Positions 1-9,031 of a DNA stretch of 64,000 bases are shown piece by piece. The notes below the pieces were generated by a model. The model was not told where the DNA came from. It made no database searches and saw only the letters and a program-made list of their open reading frames with translations. Origin of the DNA: Phyllobacterium zundukense (GTDB lineage: Bacteria; Pseudomonadota; Alphaproteobacteria; Rhizobiales; Rhizobiaceae); assembly GCF_002764115.1 (NCBI RefSeq), contig NZ_CP017940.1, positions 1,214,501 to 1,278,500 of the forward strand, given 5' to 3'. The translations under genes were made by a program, and so were the position numbers. How positions within the stretch are numbered: the stretch's first letter is position 1; each line of letters starts with the position of its first letter.

Positions 1-134
1 GACGTAGGAGCAGTATCGGCCACCGGCAGCAAGACGTTCTTCGGACGTCCCGCACAGCCTCCCACAAGCATCAGCACTGCGAGGATCGAGAACCATCGTA
101 GACAACCGACAAGCAAAAGTGACTTTCTGGCCAT
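1..134 (-). CDS. Lipoprotein, N-terminal part only (possible alpha/beta hydrolase)
   Basis: The first 44 codons of a minus-strand gene are present; the rest lies beyond the left edge. The product starts MARKSLLLVG, has a hydrophobic stretch (residues 15-25) and a lipobox ending in Cys27 (LVGGC), so it should be an inner- or outer-membrane lipoprotein. A GGGGAG ribosome site sits nine bases before the ATG. The sequence just after the cysteine resembles lipoprotein alpha/beta hydrolases of the DUF900 type common in Rhizobiales. That assignment is a guess from a very short stretch. Confidence 0.55.
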   Translation of the reverse strand, partial: MARKSLLLVGCLRWFSILAVLMLVGGCAGRPKNVLLPVADTAPT

Positions 135-389
135 TCGGCGAAACTCCCCACACCATCGTATCACCGATTGAACAGAACCTCCGGTTCTTTGCGGCTCAAG
201 CGACAAGCGCAATCACAAATTCCAAATAAATAAAGTAGAAACTGGTAACCCACCAATACCAGATGAACACTATTGCCGCAAACGTCGTTGGTTTCATGAA
301 TGTTAGGCTGCGATGGATTTGCTCAATGTCTGCATTGGGCCAGAAGCGGCCATTCCATTGTGTCCGCCTTGCGCTCGGGAAGACGTTAA

Positions 390-632
390 TCAAGTCAACA
401 ACTGCAAAATCATGGACGGATAACTGACAAAAATACCGACGACGAAACCGACAAATCCTAGCGCAATGGCCCCAATGAGTCCGTGGTTCTCCCATCCGAG
501 CAAGGCTCCCAACGCAGTTGCGATGGCAATCACGGAAACTGTCCACGCAACCTTGGTTGCCCTGACCAGCCCCCTAGGCATTTTTGGTTCGCTATGCATC
601 ACAGCGGGGTCCACAAACTGATTATTTTTCAA
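390..632 (-). CDS. Small two-helix membrane protein, unknown function
   Basis: The 80-residue product has a polar N-terminus of about 28 residues and two hydrophobic segments (roughly 29-47 and 52-75) separated by a short loop (WENHG), which suggests a small integral inner-membrane protein. No family is recognised. No clear Shine-Dalgarno precedes the ATG, but an AT-rich stretch (ctatata) lies just upstream and could be a promoter. An overlapping frame on the same strand is low-complexity and unlikely. The gene stands alone between the partial lipoprotein gene and a dispersed repeat. Confidence 0.5.
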   Translation of the reverse strand: MKNNQFVDPAVMHSEPKMPRGLVRATKVAWTVSVIAIATALGALLGWENHGLIGAIALGFVGFVVGIFVSYPSMILQLLT

Positions 633-670
633 CTATATAGAGGAATTTGGTGGTCTTTGCTACCTAATAC

Positions 671-732
671 CGCAACTTTGCGGCAATAGCAGAAGTTGAA
701 CGATGTCCGCTCTGCGCCAAAAGCGGCCGTCA
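671..732 (+). repeat. Dispersed repeat, copy R1 (short)
   Basis: This stretch matches the right-hand part of the longer copies at 9008 and 10957: a 'cggcaatagcagaagttg' block followed by 'gatgtccgctctgcgcc' and a 'aaaagcggccg' end. The ends GTCCGC and GCGG can pair imperfectly, so it behaves like a small intergenic palindromic element. It lies between two convergently or independently transcribed genes, with no coding role visible. Confidence 0.6.
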
Positions 733-784
733 GGTCAGCGTTCTGCGACCCGATTTAGCCCATGCTCAGCCCGCCCCATCCTTC

Positions 785-2197
785 CTATGCCGACCGCTTC
801 ATCGGCGGGTGCTTCCACGTGCCATCCAGCGCTGCTTCTTTCGGCCAGTAGAGGCGCATGAAAGCAATGAATGGACCTTTGGGTGCAGGAAGCCAGTTCG
901 GCTCCTTATCCTTGCCGGGGGACTCGTTCTGGATATAGAACGTCAGGCCGCCATCGGCGTCCTTCACGAACTGCGGCAGCATCGGCGAGTTGAGCAGGTA
1001 GCGGTTGATCGGATTGGCCACGAGAAGGCTTTGTGGCAGCTCATACATGGTGAGCGACCAGAAGGCATTGACAGGCGGCAGTTGCCCCGGCGTGAAGTGA
1101 AGCGCGTATTGGTTAGCGCCATCAAGCTTTTTACCCTCGGCATCGACGGCATAGACCGGATACATCGCCTCCTGCTTCGAGTTGCCCCCGATGCCGAGTA
1201 CGGCACCGGCCATGCGGTAGAGGTAATTGTTCTTCAAATACTCGCGCGTCCCGAAGACGTCACCGGACGTCACTTCCCCCGTGTCGATTTTTTGTTTCTC
1301 CAAATTCGCGAGTTCAGCCCAAGCATCGGCCATTCCCTGCTCGATCGAGGTCTTCATTTCGGGTGAGAGCTTGCTGGCATCGAAGGTCTGCCCCGCACCG
1401 ACTCCGATTCTGGCAAAACGCGCCATCAGCTCGGTCTCCGACGGATCGGTCGGGCAGTATTGCAGGATGAAGTTCAGGATGCTGAAAAACTCGGGCGACG
1501 TTCTCTCTTCTTTCGGCGTCAGCGTCTTGATGAAATCAACCGCGGGCGCGGCCGCTGGCGCGGGCTGGCCGAGGAATTTGGACAGCGGCTCTGCTTTGTA
1601 GCCGGCTTGGACTTTCTTGACGTTGTCGAGATCGTCCGGATTGAAAAGCTGTGTGCGATAGGCAGCCCATATGAACTCGGTTTCCGAGTGGATCACTTTC
1701 TTCACGCCCTTGGGCGTCTCGCCCTTCCAGCCAGGTCCGGCGACGAGGAAGTTGCCGCCATCATTGCCAGTCGCGCGGCTACCAAGATAGTCAAAGTTGA
1801 AAGTGTAGGCATCGATAAGCTGGACGCTGAAATATCGCTCCTTCTCGATTACCGGCACGGTGAGCACCATCGGTTCGGTGCGCAGGTCCAGACCGAGCCA
1901 CGAATAGGGCGTATCCGAGTTGGGCGTTTGGATCGCTGTGTCGGCTGGCGTATAAACACGCGGAGTATTGATGATCTGGTTCCAAGGCCCCTTGTATTCT
2001 GGATTCTTTGTATCGACGAAATAGGCGTGTTGGATGCGGTAACTGTCCACCATCGGGAAGCCGTAGATATAGGCTTCCTTGGCGATGGCGCGGGCCTCTT
2101 CGGGTGTGACGCTGGTTTGGGCGCGTGCAACTGTGAACCGGAGAGCCGGGATCAGAGCGATCCCGCAGACAAAGCCTCTGCGTGTTATGGTTGTCAT
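785..2197 (-). CDS. DUF1254/DUF1214 family exported protein
   Basis: The 470-residue product belongs to the DUF1254-DUF1214 family, secreted proteins of unknown function common in soil and marine proteobacteria. The ATG at 2197 is chosen over an upstream one because an AAGGA site precedes it and because it begins a Tat-like signal (TRRGFVCG, residues 5-12; cleavage near ARA-Q at 26/27). The family hallmark NSDTPYSWLGLDLR lies near residues 100-115, and the C-terminal DUF1214 part contains FWSLTMY and ends near the conserved MRLYWP. The gene is monocistronic and flanked by dispersed repeats. A second intact member lies at 22757 and a ruined one at 3190. Function is unknown; the exported location is inferred from the signal. 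Confidence 0.85.
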   Translation of the reverse strand: MTTITRRGFVCGIALIPALRFTVARAQTSVTPEEARAIAKEAYIYGFPMVDSYRIQHAYFVDTKNPEYKGPWNQIINTPRVYTPADTAIQTPNSDTPYSWLGLDLRTEPMVLTVPVIEKERYFSVQLIDAYTFNFDYLGSRATGNDGGNFLVAGPGWKGETPKGVKKVIHSETEFIWAAYRTQLFNPDDLDNVKKVQAGYKAEPLSKFLGQPAPAAAPAVDFIKTLTPKEERTSPEFFSILNFILQYCPTDPSETELMARFARIGVGAGQTFDASKLSPEMKTSIEQGMADAWAELANLEKQKIDTGEVTSGDVFGTREYLKNNYLYRMAGAVLGIGGNSKQEAMYPVYAVDAEGKKLDGANQYALHFTPGQLPPVNAFWSLTMYELPQSLLVANPINRYLLNSPMLPQFVKDADGGLTFYIQNESPGKDKEPNWLPAPKGPFIAFMRLYWPKEAALDGTWKHPPMKRSA

Positions 2198-2528
2198 GAT
2201 CGTCGGTCCTTCCCCGTTTATGAGGCACGGCAATGAACAACAATCCGCAAGCTGGCCCGTTCATCGCGCCCCGCCGGAGTCAGTGGATTCTTGTTGGGAG
2301 GAAACCGCAAGTACGTAACTGTTAATTTGGGGAACTGGCTACGAGCTGTTCATGCGCTACGGGCTTGCAACTCAATCTAGGGCCAATAGGGGCCCCGGCG
2401 GCATTTGCCTTCTGGCTCTGATTCTGGCGTGAACTCACAGACGGGCATGGCTAGATCATGCACGTATGCCTGCTTCCGAAGCGAAAGCGGGCATTATCGG
2501 CTACCGTTGGCATGTCCCAGAAGGGCCA
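2198..2528. other. Intergenic stretch with partial repeat copy R4 (2379-2429)
   Basis: No convincing gene is seen here. Bases 2379-2429 carry the left end of the dispersed repeat (gggccaataggggcc, then gcatttgccttctgg), without the rest of the element. The long open frames crossing this interval on the plus strand run antisense through the deaminase gene and look like shadows. The left part must contain the promoter of the DUF1254 gene, but no clear -35/-10 pair stands out. Confidence 0.45.
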
Positions 2529-3023
2529 TTAACGGCCAGACCAGTATTCTTCGTGGAGTTTCGCCGCCTCGCTCGCAAGCAAGGGGCCGACGACTTCCGT
2601 TGGGCGCTGACCGGCGGCGAACACGATGTGGCAGGGGAGATCAAGCGTCGGATTTTCCTGGCTATCGCCTATCTGTTGTTTCATCTCTCTCTCCGACAGG
2701 CCAAACACGACGCGCCCTATGCCTGCCCAATAGATCGCGCCTGAGCACATGGCGCATGGCTCCGCGGATGTATACATCGTGCATCCGGCAAGAAAATCCA
2801 AATCATAGGCTTTGCCGGCTCGCGTAGCGAGAAGCCGCTCCGCGTGGGCCGTGCGGTCGCCACCTTCTGAACTGTAGCCATTGCACTGTTCCAGTAAAAC
2901 ATTGCCATCATGGTCGGCGAGAATTGAACCAAATGGGTGATCCCCGCCTTCGCGCGAACGCCGCGCCACATCGAAGGCCTTCCGCAACAGTGACTTATCA
3001 TAGGACCGTTTGGTGCTTGCCAT
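2529..3023 (-). CDS. Nucleoside deaminase (cytidine/guanine deaminase fold)
   Basis: This is a 164-residue zinc-dependent deaminase of the CMP/dCMP deaminase superfamily. The zinc site is complete: H60-A-E62 and P89-C90-A-M-C93, where Glu62 is the expected proton shuttle. Length and the C-terminal LHEEYW segment fit the guanine deaminase/nucleoside deaminase branch rather than TadA, which normally has a longer RNA-binding N-terminus. The exact substrate (guanine, cytosine or another base) cannot be told from sequence. An AGGAG site precedes the start. It is a stand-alone gene. Confidence 0.85.
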   Translation of the reverse strand: MASTKRSYDKSLLRKAFDVARRSREGGDHPFGSILADHDGNVLLEQCNGYSSEGGDRTAHAERLLATRAGKAYDLDFLAGCTMYTSAEPCAMCSGAIYWAGIGRVVFGLSEREMKQQIGDSQENPTLDLPCHIVFAAGQRPTEVVGPLLASEAAKLHEEYWSGR

Positions 3024-3189
3024 TTCGTGAGCTCCTGAGAATTATCGCAGTTCATTCACCATCAATGTTTCCCCGGTAACGGAGCGGGTAATTTGTGTTC
3101 TCCGCCAAGTAGAGAGCGCCAGCTTTCCAGCGCTAGTTATCTTGCCTTCATCAATCCGCATTTGGCTAGGCGCTTATGAGTCTACGCCC

Positions 3190-3487
3190 TAGTGTGACGG
3201 GGCCGGCATCAAGGTCAAGATTGAAAACGAATACAGAGTGTCGCGGTTGGGGCGTACGATGGGCGCGTCGATTGGGTATAGCTCGCGGTGGTGGATGTAC
3301 TTGCCGAAGCCGCCGTCTTTGACGATTGGCCCATGACCAGGTCCGACTCGGCGCGATTGAAGTTGTCGACGGTGACCGGGACAGCGCTGCCGGCCGGTGC
3401 ATGCGGGGGCTGCACCTGTGCAAGTGCGGCGTTGTTGGCCGCGGCGAGCAGCAAGCCGGCGTAGATTTGAACGCGAAGACTTTTCAT
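3190..3487 (-). pseudogene. DUF1254 gene remnant, two frameshifts and 3' truncation
   Basis: An intact signal peptide (MKSLRVQIYAGLLLAAANNA) is followed by VTVDNFNRAESDL, the family's usual N-terminus. The family pattern then continues in a different frame near 3325 (IVKDGGFGKYIHHRELYPID, then NRDTLYS), and shifts again near 3232 to LDLDAGPVT before homology stops near 3195. The three segments are collinear and together cover only about the first 95 residues of a family member of more than 300. The in-frame reading gives a nonsense C-terminus. The result is a dead gene; sequencing error could explain the shifts but not the missing two thirds. Confidence 0.8.
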
Positions 3488-3691
3488 GGCTTCGCTCTCC
3501 GTGTTTACTGAGCAGTGATCCGCTCGATGTCCGGCAGCTTCCTCAGCCCAGCGGCATAGACCGACTTAATTTCCGCTTTGCGCCCCACAAGCGGACCTTG
3601 GAAATAACTTTGGTTGGTGAATTCAAGCAGATTCTGTAAAAAGTTAGGAGCGTCTCTACCTCAACGCGGATTTCAACAAGAGAATAATTTT

Positions 3692-5617
3692 ATGAGTAAG
3701 CAGCAAATAGGTGATGATTATGATATTGCGGGTTCCGCCGCGGCAGGAGAGGAGGTTCATCACAGGGAGACATTTCCAGTCCTGGTGATCGGCGCACTGG
3801 GTGTTGTCTACGGCGACATCGGGACAAGTCCCATCTATGCCTTTCGCGAAGCAATTCATGCCGCCTCATCCGACGGCGGTTTGATCCGGGCTGACGTACT
3901 AGGCATCGTTTCCATGATCTTTTGGGCACTGACGCTGATTGTGACTATCAAGTATGTGCTGTTTGTTCTGCGTGCCGACAATGACGGCGAAGGCGGTATT
4001 CTTTCTCTGATGGCCCTGGCGAGGGCCAGCTATAAAACCCGGCCCACCCTGATCCTGAGCATCGGCATTATTGGCGCATCGCTGTTTTATGGGGACGCTG
4101 TCATCACGCCGGCGATTTCGGTGCTTTCGGCGGTCGAAGGACTTGAGGTCGTCGCGCCGGCGCTTGGACCCTATATTGTCCCGATTACACTCGTGATTTT
4201 GCTGACGCTGTTTGCCGTGCAACGCTTTGGCACGGCACGCATGGCCATCGTTTTCGGGCCGATCACGTTGATCTGGTTTCTGGCACTCGGATTTTTCGGT
4301 CTCTGGCATCTGTTCGATGATCTGAGCATCCTTGTGTCGGTCAACCCCTATTACGGATTTGATTATGTCGTGCGCAACCCAGGCACCGCCTTTGCAACGA
4401 TCGGCACCGTGTTTCTCGCTGTAACAGGGGCAGAAGCCCTTTATGCGGATCTTGGACATTTTGGCCGCCGGCCGATCGTTACGGCATGGATGTGGATCGT
4501 ATTTCCATGCCTGCTTTTGAACTATTTCGGCCAGGGCGCGTTCGTACTCGCTCACGCAGAAGCGGCCAAGAATCCGTTCTTCGAAATGTTCCCACCATGG
4601 GCGCTGCTGCCCATGGTGCTTTTGGCCACGGCGGCAACGGTTATCGCCAGCCAGGCGGTCATCTCCGGAGCCTATTCGCTTTCCCGGCAGGCGGTGCAGC
4701 TCAATCTCCTGCCGCGGCTGACCATCGAACACACCTCGGAAAAACAATCGGGACAGGTCTATCTGCCGAGGGTCAATTTTTTTCTCGGGCTCGTCGTCAT
4801 TCTCTTGGTGCTGGGCTTTGAGCGCTCGACAAATCTTGCGGCGGCCTATGGTATCGCGGTCACAGGCAATATGCTGGTTACAACGACATTGCTGTTCATT
4901 GTGATGAGCCGGATCTGGAAGTGGCGCTTGTGGGTTTCCGTTCTGGTAACAGCAGGTTTCCTAATCATCGATATTACCTTCGTCGGCGCGAATCTGATCA
5001 AAGTGATTGATGGTGGTTGGGCATCCTTGGTGGTCGCAATCGTTATCGTGATCGTTATGTTCACTTGGGTAAGGGGAAGCCGTCAGTTAGCGGCGAAGGT
5101 TCGAAAGGACGAAGTGCCGCTCGATCTGATTGCCAACAAGATGGCACAAAGTCCCCCAACCCTGGTTCCGGGTACTGCGGTCTTCCTGACCGGGGATCCA
5201 GCAAGCAGTCCGGCTGCTCTCTTGCACAGCCTGAAGCATTACAAGGTCCTGCATGAGAAGAACGTCATCCTGACCGTCGTTACTGCAGCGTCGCCCGTTG
5301 TTAAGAAAAATGAGCGTGCACGGATTGAGCCCATCAACGATCTGTTTGTGCGTGTGACGCTGACATTTGGCTATATGGAACAACCCAATATTCCCCGCAC
5401 GCTGGCGATCTGCCGCCAGCAAGGGCTGAAGTTCGACATCATGACAACGTCTTTCTTCCTGTCACGCCGTTCGCTGAAAGCGGCAGTCCGTTCTGAAATG
5501 CCCTATTGGCAGGACCGGCTGTTCATAGCTCTGGCGCACACAGCCAGCGATGCAACCGAATACTTTCAGATTCCAACGGGCCGCGTGGTGGAAATCGGAA
5601 CCCAGGTCAACATCTAG
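3692..5617 (+). CDS. kup: Low-affinity potassium uptake protein Kup
   Basis: The 641-residue integral membrane protein is a KUP/HAK/KT potassium transporter that imports K+ with protons. The signature GDIGTSPIYA lies at residues 41-50 at the start of the first membrane helix, and about twelve hydrophobic segments follow up to residue 450. A C-terminal cytoplasmic domain contains GTAVFLTGDP and ends with the usual FFLSRR and FQIP segments. The ATG at 3692 is preferred to one 26 codons upstream because it matches the normal family length; the ribosome site (AAGAG) is weak. The gene converges on an HxlR regulator. Confidence 0.93.
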   Translation: MSKQQIGDDYDIAGSAAAGEEVHHRETFPVLVIGALGVVYGDIGTSPIYAFREAIHAASSDGGLIRADVLGIVSMIFWALTLIVTIKYVLFVLRADNDGEGGILSLMALARASYKTRPTLILSIGIIGASLFYGDAVITPAISVLSAVEGLEVVAPALGPYIVPITLVILLTLFAVQRFGTARMAIVFGPITLIWFLALGFFGLWHLFDDLSILVSVNPYYGFDYVVRNPGTAFATIGTVFLAVTGAEALYADLGHFGRRPIVTAWMWIVFPCLLLNYFGQGAFVLAHAEAAKNPFFEMFPPWALLPMVLLATAATVIASQAVISGAYSLSRQAVQLNLLPRLTIEHTSEKQSGQVYLPRVNFFLGLVVILLVLGFERSTNLAAAYGIAVTGNMLVTTTLLFIVMSRIWKWRLWVSVLVTAGFLIIDITFVGANLIKVIDGGWASLVVAIVIVIVMFTWVRGSRQLAAKVRKDEVPLDLIANKMAQSPPTLVPGTAVFLTGDPASSPAALLHSLKHYKVLHEKNVILTVVTAASPVVKKNERARIEPINDLFVRVTLTFGYMEQPNIPRTLAICRQQGLKFDIMTTSFFLSRRSLKAAVRSEMPYWQDRLFIALAHTASDATEYFQIPTGRVVEIGTQVNI

Positions 5618-5654
5618 CTGTCAGACTAGCCGGCGAATTGGCGAGCCAAGAAAA

Positions 5655-6035
5655 TCAGCTGCCTCTAGGTTTACGACCGCGCGTGCTTGGCTTCGCCGGA
5701 ACGCTCTTTCCATACTCGTTCCACCAGGTGGTGAGCGCTTCCAGCGTGGGACCAAGCCCACGCGCCTTTGGCGTGATCGCATACTCGACGCGTGGCGGCA
5801 CTTCCGCGAACACGGTGCGCGAGACCAGCCCATCCGCTTCGAGCTCGCGCAGTTGTGCCGTCAGCATGTGCTGGGTGATGCCGGGGATCGCCTTTCGCAG
5901 CTCCCCGAAGCGGTATACCCGCTGATTGAGCAACCACATGATCTCCAGCTTCCACTTGCCAGAGAGCAACGCGAATGCGCGCCGCATCTCCTCGTGCATG
6001 TTGATCCCTTCGTCGGGCATGGTCTGGTTTTCCAT
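5655..6035 (-). CDS. HxlR-family transcriptional regulator
   Basis: The 126-residue protein is a winged-helix regulator of the HxlR group (MarR-like fold). Diagnostic segments are LLSGKWKLEIMWLL (about 23-36), the RFGELRKAIPGITQHMLTAQ recognition region, LEADGLVSR, and VEYAITPKA in the wing. HxlR proteins often respond to electrophiles or redox stress and control neighbouring genes. Here it is divergent from a DoxX-like gene and a short-chain dehydrogenase, a common arrangement for such regulators. The normal cysteine near the N-terminus used for sensing in some members is absent. Confidence 0.88.
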   Translation of the reverse strand: MENQTMPDEGINMHEEMRRAFALLSGKWKLEIMWLLNQRVYRFGELRKAIPGITQHMLTAQLRELEADGLVSRTVFAEVPPRVEYAITPKARGLGPTLEALTTWWNEYGKSVPAKPSTRGRKPRGS

Positions 6036-6165
6036 ACTAACTGCGAGTAATTCATCCTACTTGCACATATCAATCTTAGACGACATTTTCAATCTGTGCT
6101 GCAGGTGCGCAGCGAGAAAGTCGACGAAAAAGAGGTTGCTGCTGGGCGGCAAATAGGAAGATCAC

Positions 6166-6557
6166 ATGGCCGCAACTTATACATATTGGATTAGCACAGC
6201 ACTTCTGAGTCTGCTGTATCTGACTTCCGCGATCACGTACGTGACTAAGGGCGCCTGGGTTCGTCAGATCCTCTCCGAGCTCGGCTATCCGGCCTACCTG
6301 GTGCCCGTCATGATCGCCGTGAAGGTCTTGGGTGTGGCGGCTATCGTGTCGCGCTTCAGCGTTGCGCTCAGCGATCTCGCCTATGCCGGCATCTTCTATC
6401 ACCTACTGTTATCCGGTTTAGCGCACCTCGGTGTCCGCACAAGCCCAGAGGAGCAGTGCCGGCGGCGGTGGGGCTCGCATTGCTCGTCACCTCTTTCGTC
6501 ACACAAAACGCGGCTCGAGAAATTGCTTCGTCCTACCTGCAGGCGTCAATGCTCTGA
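6166..6557 (+). pseudogene. DoxX-like membrane protein, frameshifted near its end
   Basis: The reading frame opens with a DoxX/DoxX-like small membrane protein: hydrophobic segments at about 8-23, 41-60 and 65-88, ending ...LLLSGLAHLGVR. At about 6439 the frame changes. The family's C-terminal helix continues one frame away (AVPAAVGLALLVTSFVTQNA) and stops at 6557. A two-base insertion or one-base loss explains it. Read without correction, the protein acquires an unrelated arginine-rich tail ending at 6597. It is divergent from the HxlR regulator and 41 bases before a truncated dehydrogenase. It is either a recent pseudogene or an assembly error. Confidence 0.7.
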
Positions 6558-6598
6558 CAGGGCAAAAAACACCAACCCCTTTTCGAATGGAGATTAAT

Positions 6599-7090
6599 AT
6601 GGGTCGACTCAACGGAAAGGTTGCCATCGTTACCGGCGCCGGTCGCGGCATAGGCCGTGCCACAGCAAAGTTATTTGCGGCCGAAGGCGCGAAGGTCGCT
6701 GCGCTTTCGCTCACGCCTGCAAATGTGGACGCCGTTGTCGCGGACATTAAAGCCGCGGGTGGGACCGCCCTTGGCGTGTCTTGTGACATCAGCGATGCCG
6801 ATCAGATCAAGGCGGCGGTGGATAAGGTGGTCACTGCCTATGGCGGGGTCGACATCCTCGTGAACAACGCGTTCGATCCATCTGCGCCGTTCTCATCCAT
6901 CATCGATCTGTCGGCGGAGCAGTTGCAGCGCAATTTCCAGATGGGCCCGATCGCCTATCTGCGAACAATGCAGGCGTGCTATCCCTACCTCAAGACGAGT
7001 GGAGAGGGCCGCGTCATCGCACTGATCGATATCCCCGGACGCATGACGCAAGTTGAGTTCGAGCCGAGACAGCTTACCCCTGCAGCTTAA
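6599..7090 (+). pseudogene. Short-chain dehydrogenase, 3'-truncated
   Basis: The 163-residue product has the SDR cofactor site TGAGRGIG near residues 12-19, CDISDADQ (adenine-ring Asp), and VNNAFDP near 92, typical of 3-oxoacyl reductase-like SDRs. It then breaks after SGEGRVIAL (about residue 143), just before the catalytic Ser and YxxxK would appear. The last 20 residues do not look like the family and the gene ends where a dispersed repeat begins. Family members are about 250 residues, so this cannot be an active oxidoreductase. Start: ATG after an AATGGAGA ribosome site. Confidence 0.75.
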
Positions 7091-7100
7091 GACCTCCATA

Positions 7101-7131
7101 AATGTCCGCTTTGCGCCAAAAGCGGCCGTTG
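7101..7131 (+). repeat. Dispersed repeat, copy R5 (core only)
   Basis: The core 'atgtccgctttgcgccaaa' followed by 'agcggccgt' lies ten bases after the stop of the truncated dehydrogenase and 10 bases before the channel gene's stop. Its position at the end of a broken gene suggests that it marks a deletion or recombination junction. Confidence 0.55.
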
Positions 7132-7140
7132 CTCCGTACG

Positions 7141-7590
7141 CTACGGCTCACGTGCGCTTCGAATTGCCGTGGTCAACTTCGCCGTGGCCTGCTGGATAGC
7201 CGAAAAGAAGAGGGCGGTCGTGATCCCGAACATCATCAGCCCATTGGCAGCCTGTAACGGCCCAAGCAGCCGGATACGGCCATGGAGCACCACGTCGCCG
7301 TAGCCAAGTGAGGTGAAGGTGACGCCCGAAAAATACATTGCCGTTTCAAAGTCCTCGAAGGCACCGAGCACGCTATATAGCAGCGCCCAAAATGCGACTT
7401 GGACGATATTGCCCACCATGAGCACGATCATCAGAACCGAAAATTGCAGGAAGATCGCACGCCAAGGCTTTGGGCCAATGGGTTTTATCATGGCGTGAGC
7501 AAAGTAACGCGCGGCGAGCATGGAAGCCAGCGCTTGAAGCGCGAGGCATATCGACATCGCCAGCAAGCCGAGAGCAATGACCGCAATCAT
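7141..7590 (-). CDS. Two-helix ion channel (potassium channel pore domain)
   Basis: The 149-residue protein has a first helix (residues 2-25), a second (about 50-75), a pore loop with TSLGYGDV matching the K+ selectivity filter TxGYGD, and a last helix (about 112-130). This is the Ion_trans_2 pore-only architecture; no RCK or ligand-binding domain is present. The start is the ATG overlapping the stop of the upstream AI-2E gene (ATGA), so the two are translationally coupled. K+ selectivity is inferred; the leucine in SLGYGD is seen in many bacterial members. Confidence 0.8.
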   Translation of the reverse strand: MIAVIALGLLAMSICLALQALASMLAARYFAHAMIKPIGPKPWRAIFLQFSVLMIVLMVGNIVQVAFWALLYSVLGAFEDFETAMYFSGVTFTSLGYGDVVLHGRIRLLGPLQAANGLMMFGITTALFFSAIQQATAKLTTAIRSAREP

Positions 7591-8693
7591 AGAGCCGGAC
7601 CTTCGATCTGGGGTCCGTCCTCGACGGCGCGCTGGCGCATCCATTCCATTAGCAATACAAAGCCGACCGCCAGCAGCACGGGGCCTACAAATATACCGAG
7701 AAGGCCGTCGGCCAGCATCCCTCCGATGACACCGATTAAAATGACCGGCATCGGCACGTCCAGTCCGCGGCCGAGCATCAATGGCTTGAGGATATTGTCG
7801 CTCAGCCCCGCGACGAAGGCCCAAACGGCGAAGATTACCGCGGGTGTCGTCGCTTCCGTGGCAAAGACATAAGCCATAACAGGCACAGTCAACAGCAGCG
7901 GCGGCACCTGCACGAGTGCCAATAGAAACGTCACAAGCGTCAGCGCTCCGGCGGCCGGAAGCCCAATGGCGAAGAAGCCGACGCCAACAAGCATCGACTG
8001 GATTACCGCCACGCCGACCACCCCGACCGCCACTCCCCGGATCGTCGCGGTTGTCAGCTTGAGGAGTCGGGCCCCGCGCGCCTTACTGTTGGTGACTACC
8101 TCCAGCAGACCCAGGGCAAAAGCCGCTGCACCCCTGGCAAACGCGACAAGAACTGCGGCAATCACAATGGAAAGAACGAAAGACAGGCCGCCCGCGGCCA
8201 AGCCGCCAGCGAAGGATGCGAGCCACGCAGCGGGCCTAGTCAGCATCTGACCGTATTTACTGAGTGCCAACGGTAGGTTGGTGGCAGTGAGCGACCAACC
8301 CTCTGAGAGCTTGGCTCCGACCAGCGGCAGATCAGCAAGCCACGTTGGAGGCGGCGGAATAGTCAAGCTGTGGTTCTGCAAGCCGGATACAAGCGAATAA
8401 ATGGAAGACCCAAGCGATGTGACCACGACGAACATTGGTACCAGCACGACCGCAACGCCGACGATGCCGATGAGAAATGCCGACCAGCGATTGCCGAGCC
8501 GGTTGGATAGGCGGAGATGCAAGGGATGTAGTATGACAGCCAAGATCGCCGACCAAAGCAGAATGCCCATGAAAGGCGATATTATCCTAGCACAAACATA
8601 AACCAGAAGGGCGACGAGGCCCAATTGAACGGCAATATGGACAATGGATTGTCCTGAGGGTGCAACGTCCGCGTTCGACTCGCTTGAGTCCAT
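7587..8693 (-). CDS. AI-2E family transporter (YdiK/PerM-like)
   Basis: The 368-residue membrane protein belongs to the AI-2E exporter superfamily. Hydrophobic pairs lie near residues 18-50 and 60-90, a loop domain follows, and a helical bundle runs from about 150 to 345 with GLPAAGALTLVTFLLALVQ and GVIGGMLADGLLGIFVGPV, the conserved family segments. Members export autoinducer-2, act as Na+/H+ antiporters, or are uncharacterised, so the substrate is open. A strong AGGAGG site precedes the ATG. It forms a two-gene operon with the potassium channel gene, which points to an ion-related role. Confidence 0.85.
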   Translation of the reverse strand: MDSSESNADVAPSGQSIVHIAVQLGLVALLVYVCARIISPFMGILLWSAILAVILHPLHLRLSNRLGNRWSAFLIGIVGVAVVLVPMFVVVTSLGSSIYSLVSGLQNHSLTIPPPPTWLADLPLVGAKLSEGWSLTATNLPLALSKYGQMLTRPAAWLASFAGGLAAGGLSFVLSIVIAAVLVAFARGAAAFALGLLEVVTNSKARGARLLKLTTATIRGVAVGVVGVAVIQSMLVGVGFFAIGLPAAGALTLVTFLLALVQVPPLLLTVPVMAYVFATEATTPAVIFAVWAFVAGLSDNILKPLMLGRGLDVPMPVILIGVIGGMLADGLLGIFVGPVLLAVGFVLLMEWMRQRAVEDGPQIEGPAL

Positions 8694-8791
8694 TTTTACC
8701 TCCTGGGTCCAGAACCTTGTCGATTTAGCGAGGCCTATATGCGTTCTCTAGTCGTCAAGGATCAGCAGCTGGACGCGGGTAAGTTTGTCGA

Positions 8792-9031
8792 TCAGGCGTG
8801 GAAAGCAGCTACGATCGCCTTCTTGACGTCGCCGGAGAAACTCAGCGCCCGCTGGCCCACAATCCAATCCGGCAGTTTCTGACGGAAACTAGCATATACG
8901 AATGTCCGTGACGAGGCGCTTGGCACAACCACAAAGGTTTGTACCGAATGGATGAAGCCGATCTCAACCCCAGTGTTTTTCGCTTCGCCGAATATGGAAG
9001 ACTGGTTTGGGCCAATAGGGGCCAGCGGCAT
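8792..9031 (-). pseudogene. Possible gene tail of unknown family
   Basis: An open frame of 79 codons reads well from about residue 13 on (GVEIGFIHSVQTFVVVPS ... DWIVGQRALSFSGDV), but its first dozen codons lie inside the dispersed repeat R2. The likeliest reading is the C-terminal part of a gene cut by the repeat. I do not recognise the family. It could also be chance coding. Confidence 0.25.

Noticed and set aside
196..546. 116-codon minus-strand frame overlapping the 80-residue membrane-protein gene
   Set aside because: Its start region is Cys/Arg-rich with no family resemblance; the overlapping frame with two clean helices is a better gene.
2405..2827. Long plus-strand frame upstream of and antisense to the deaminase gene
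   Set aside because: Arg/Ser/Pro-rich shadow of a gene with intact catalytic motifs on the other strand.
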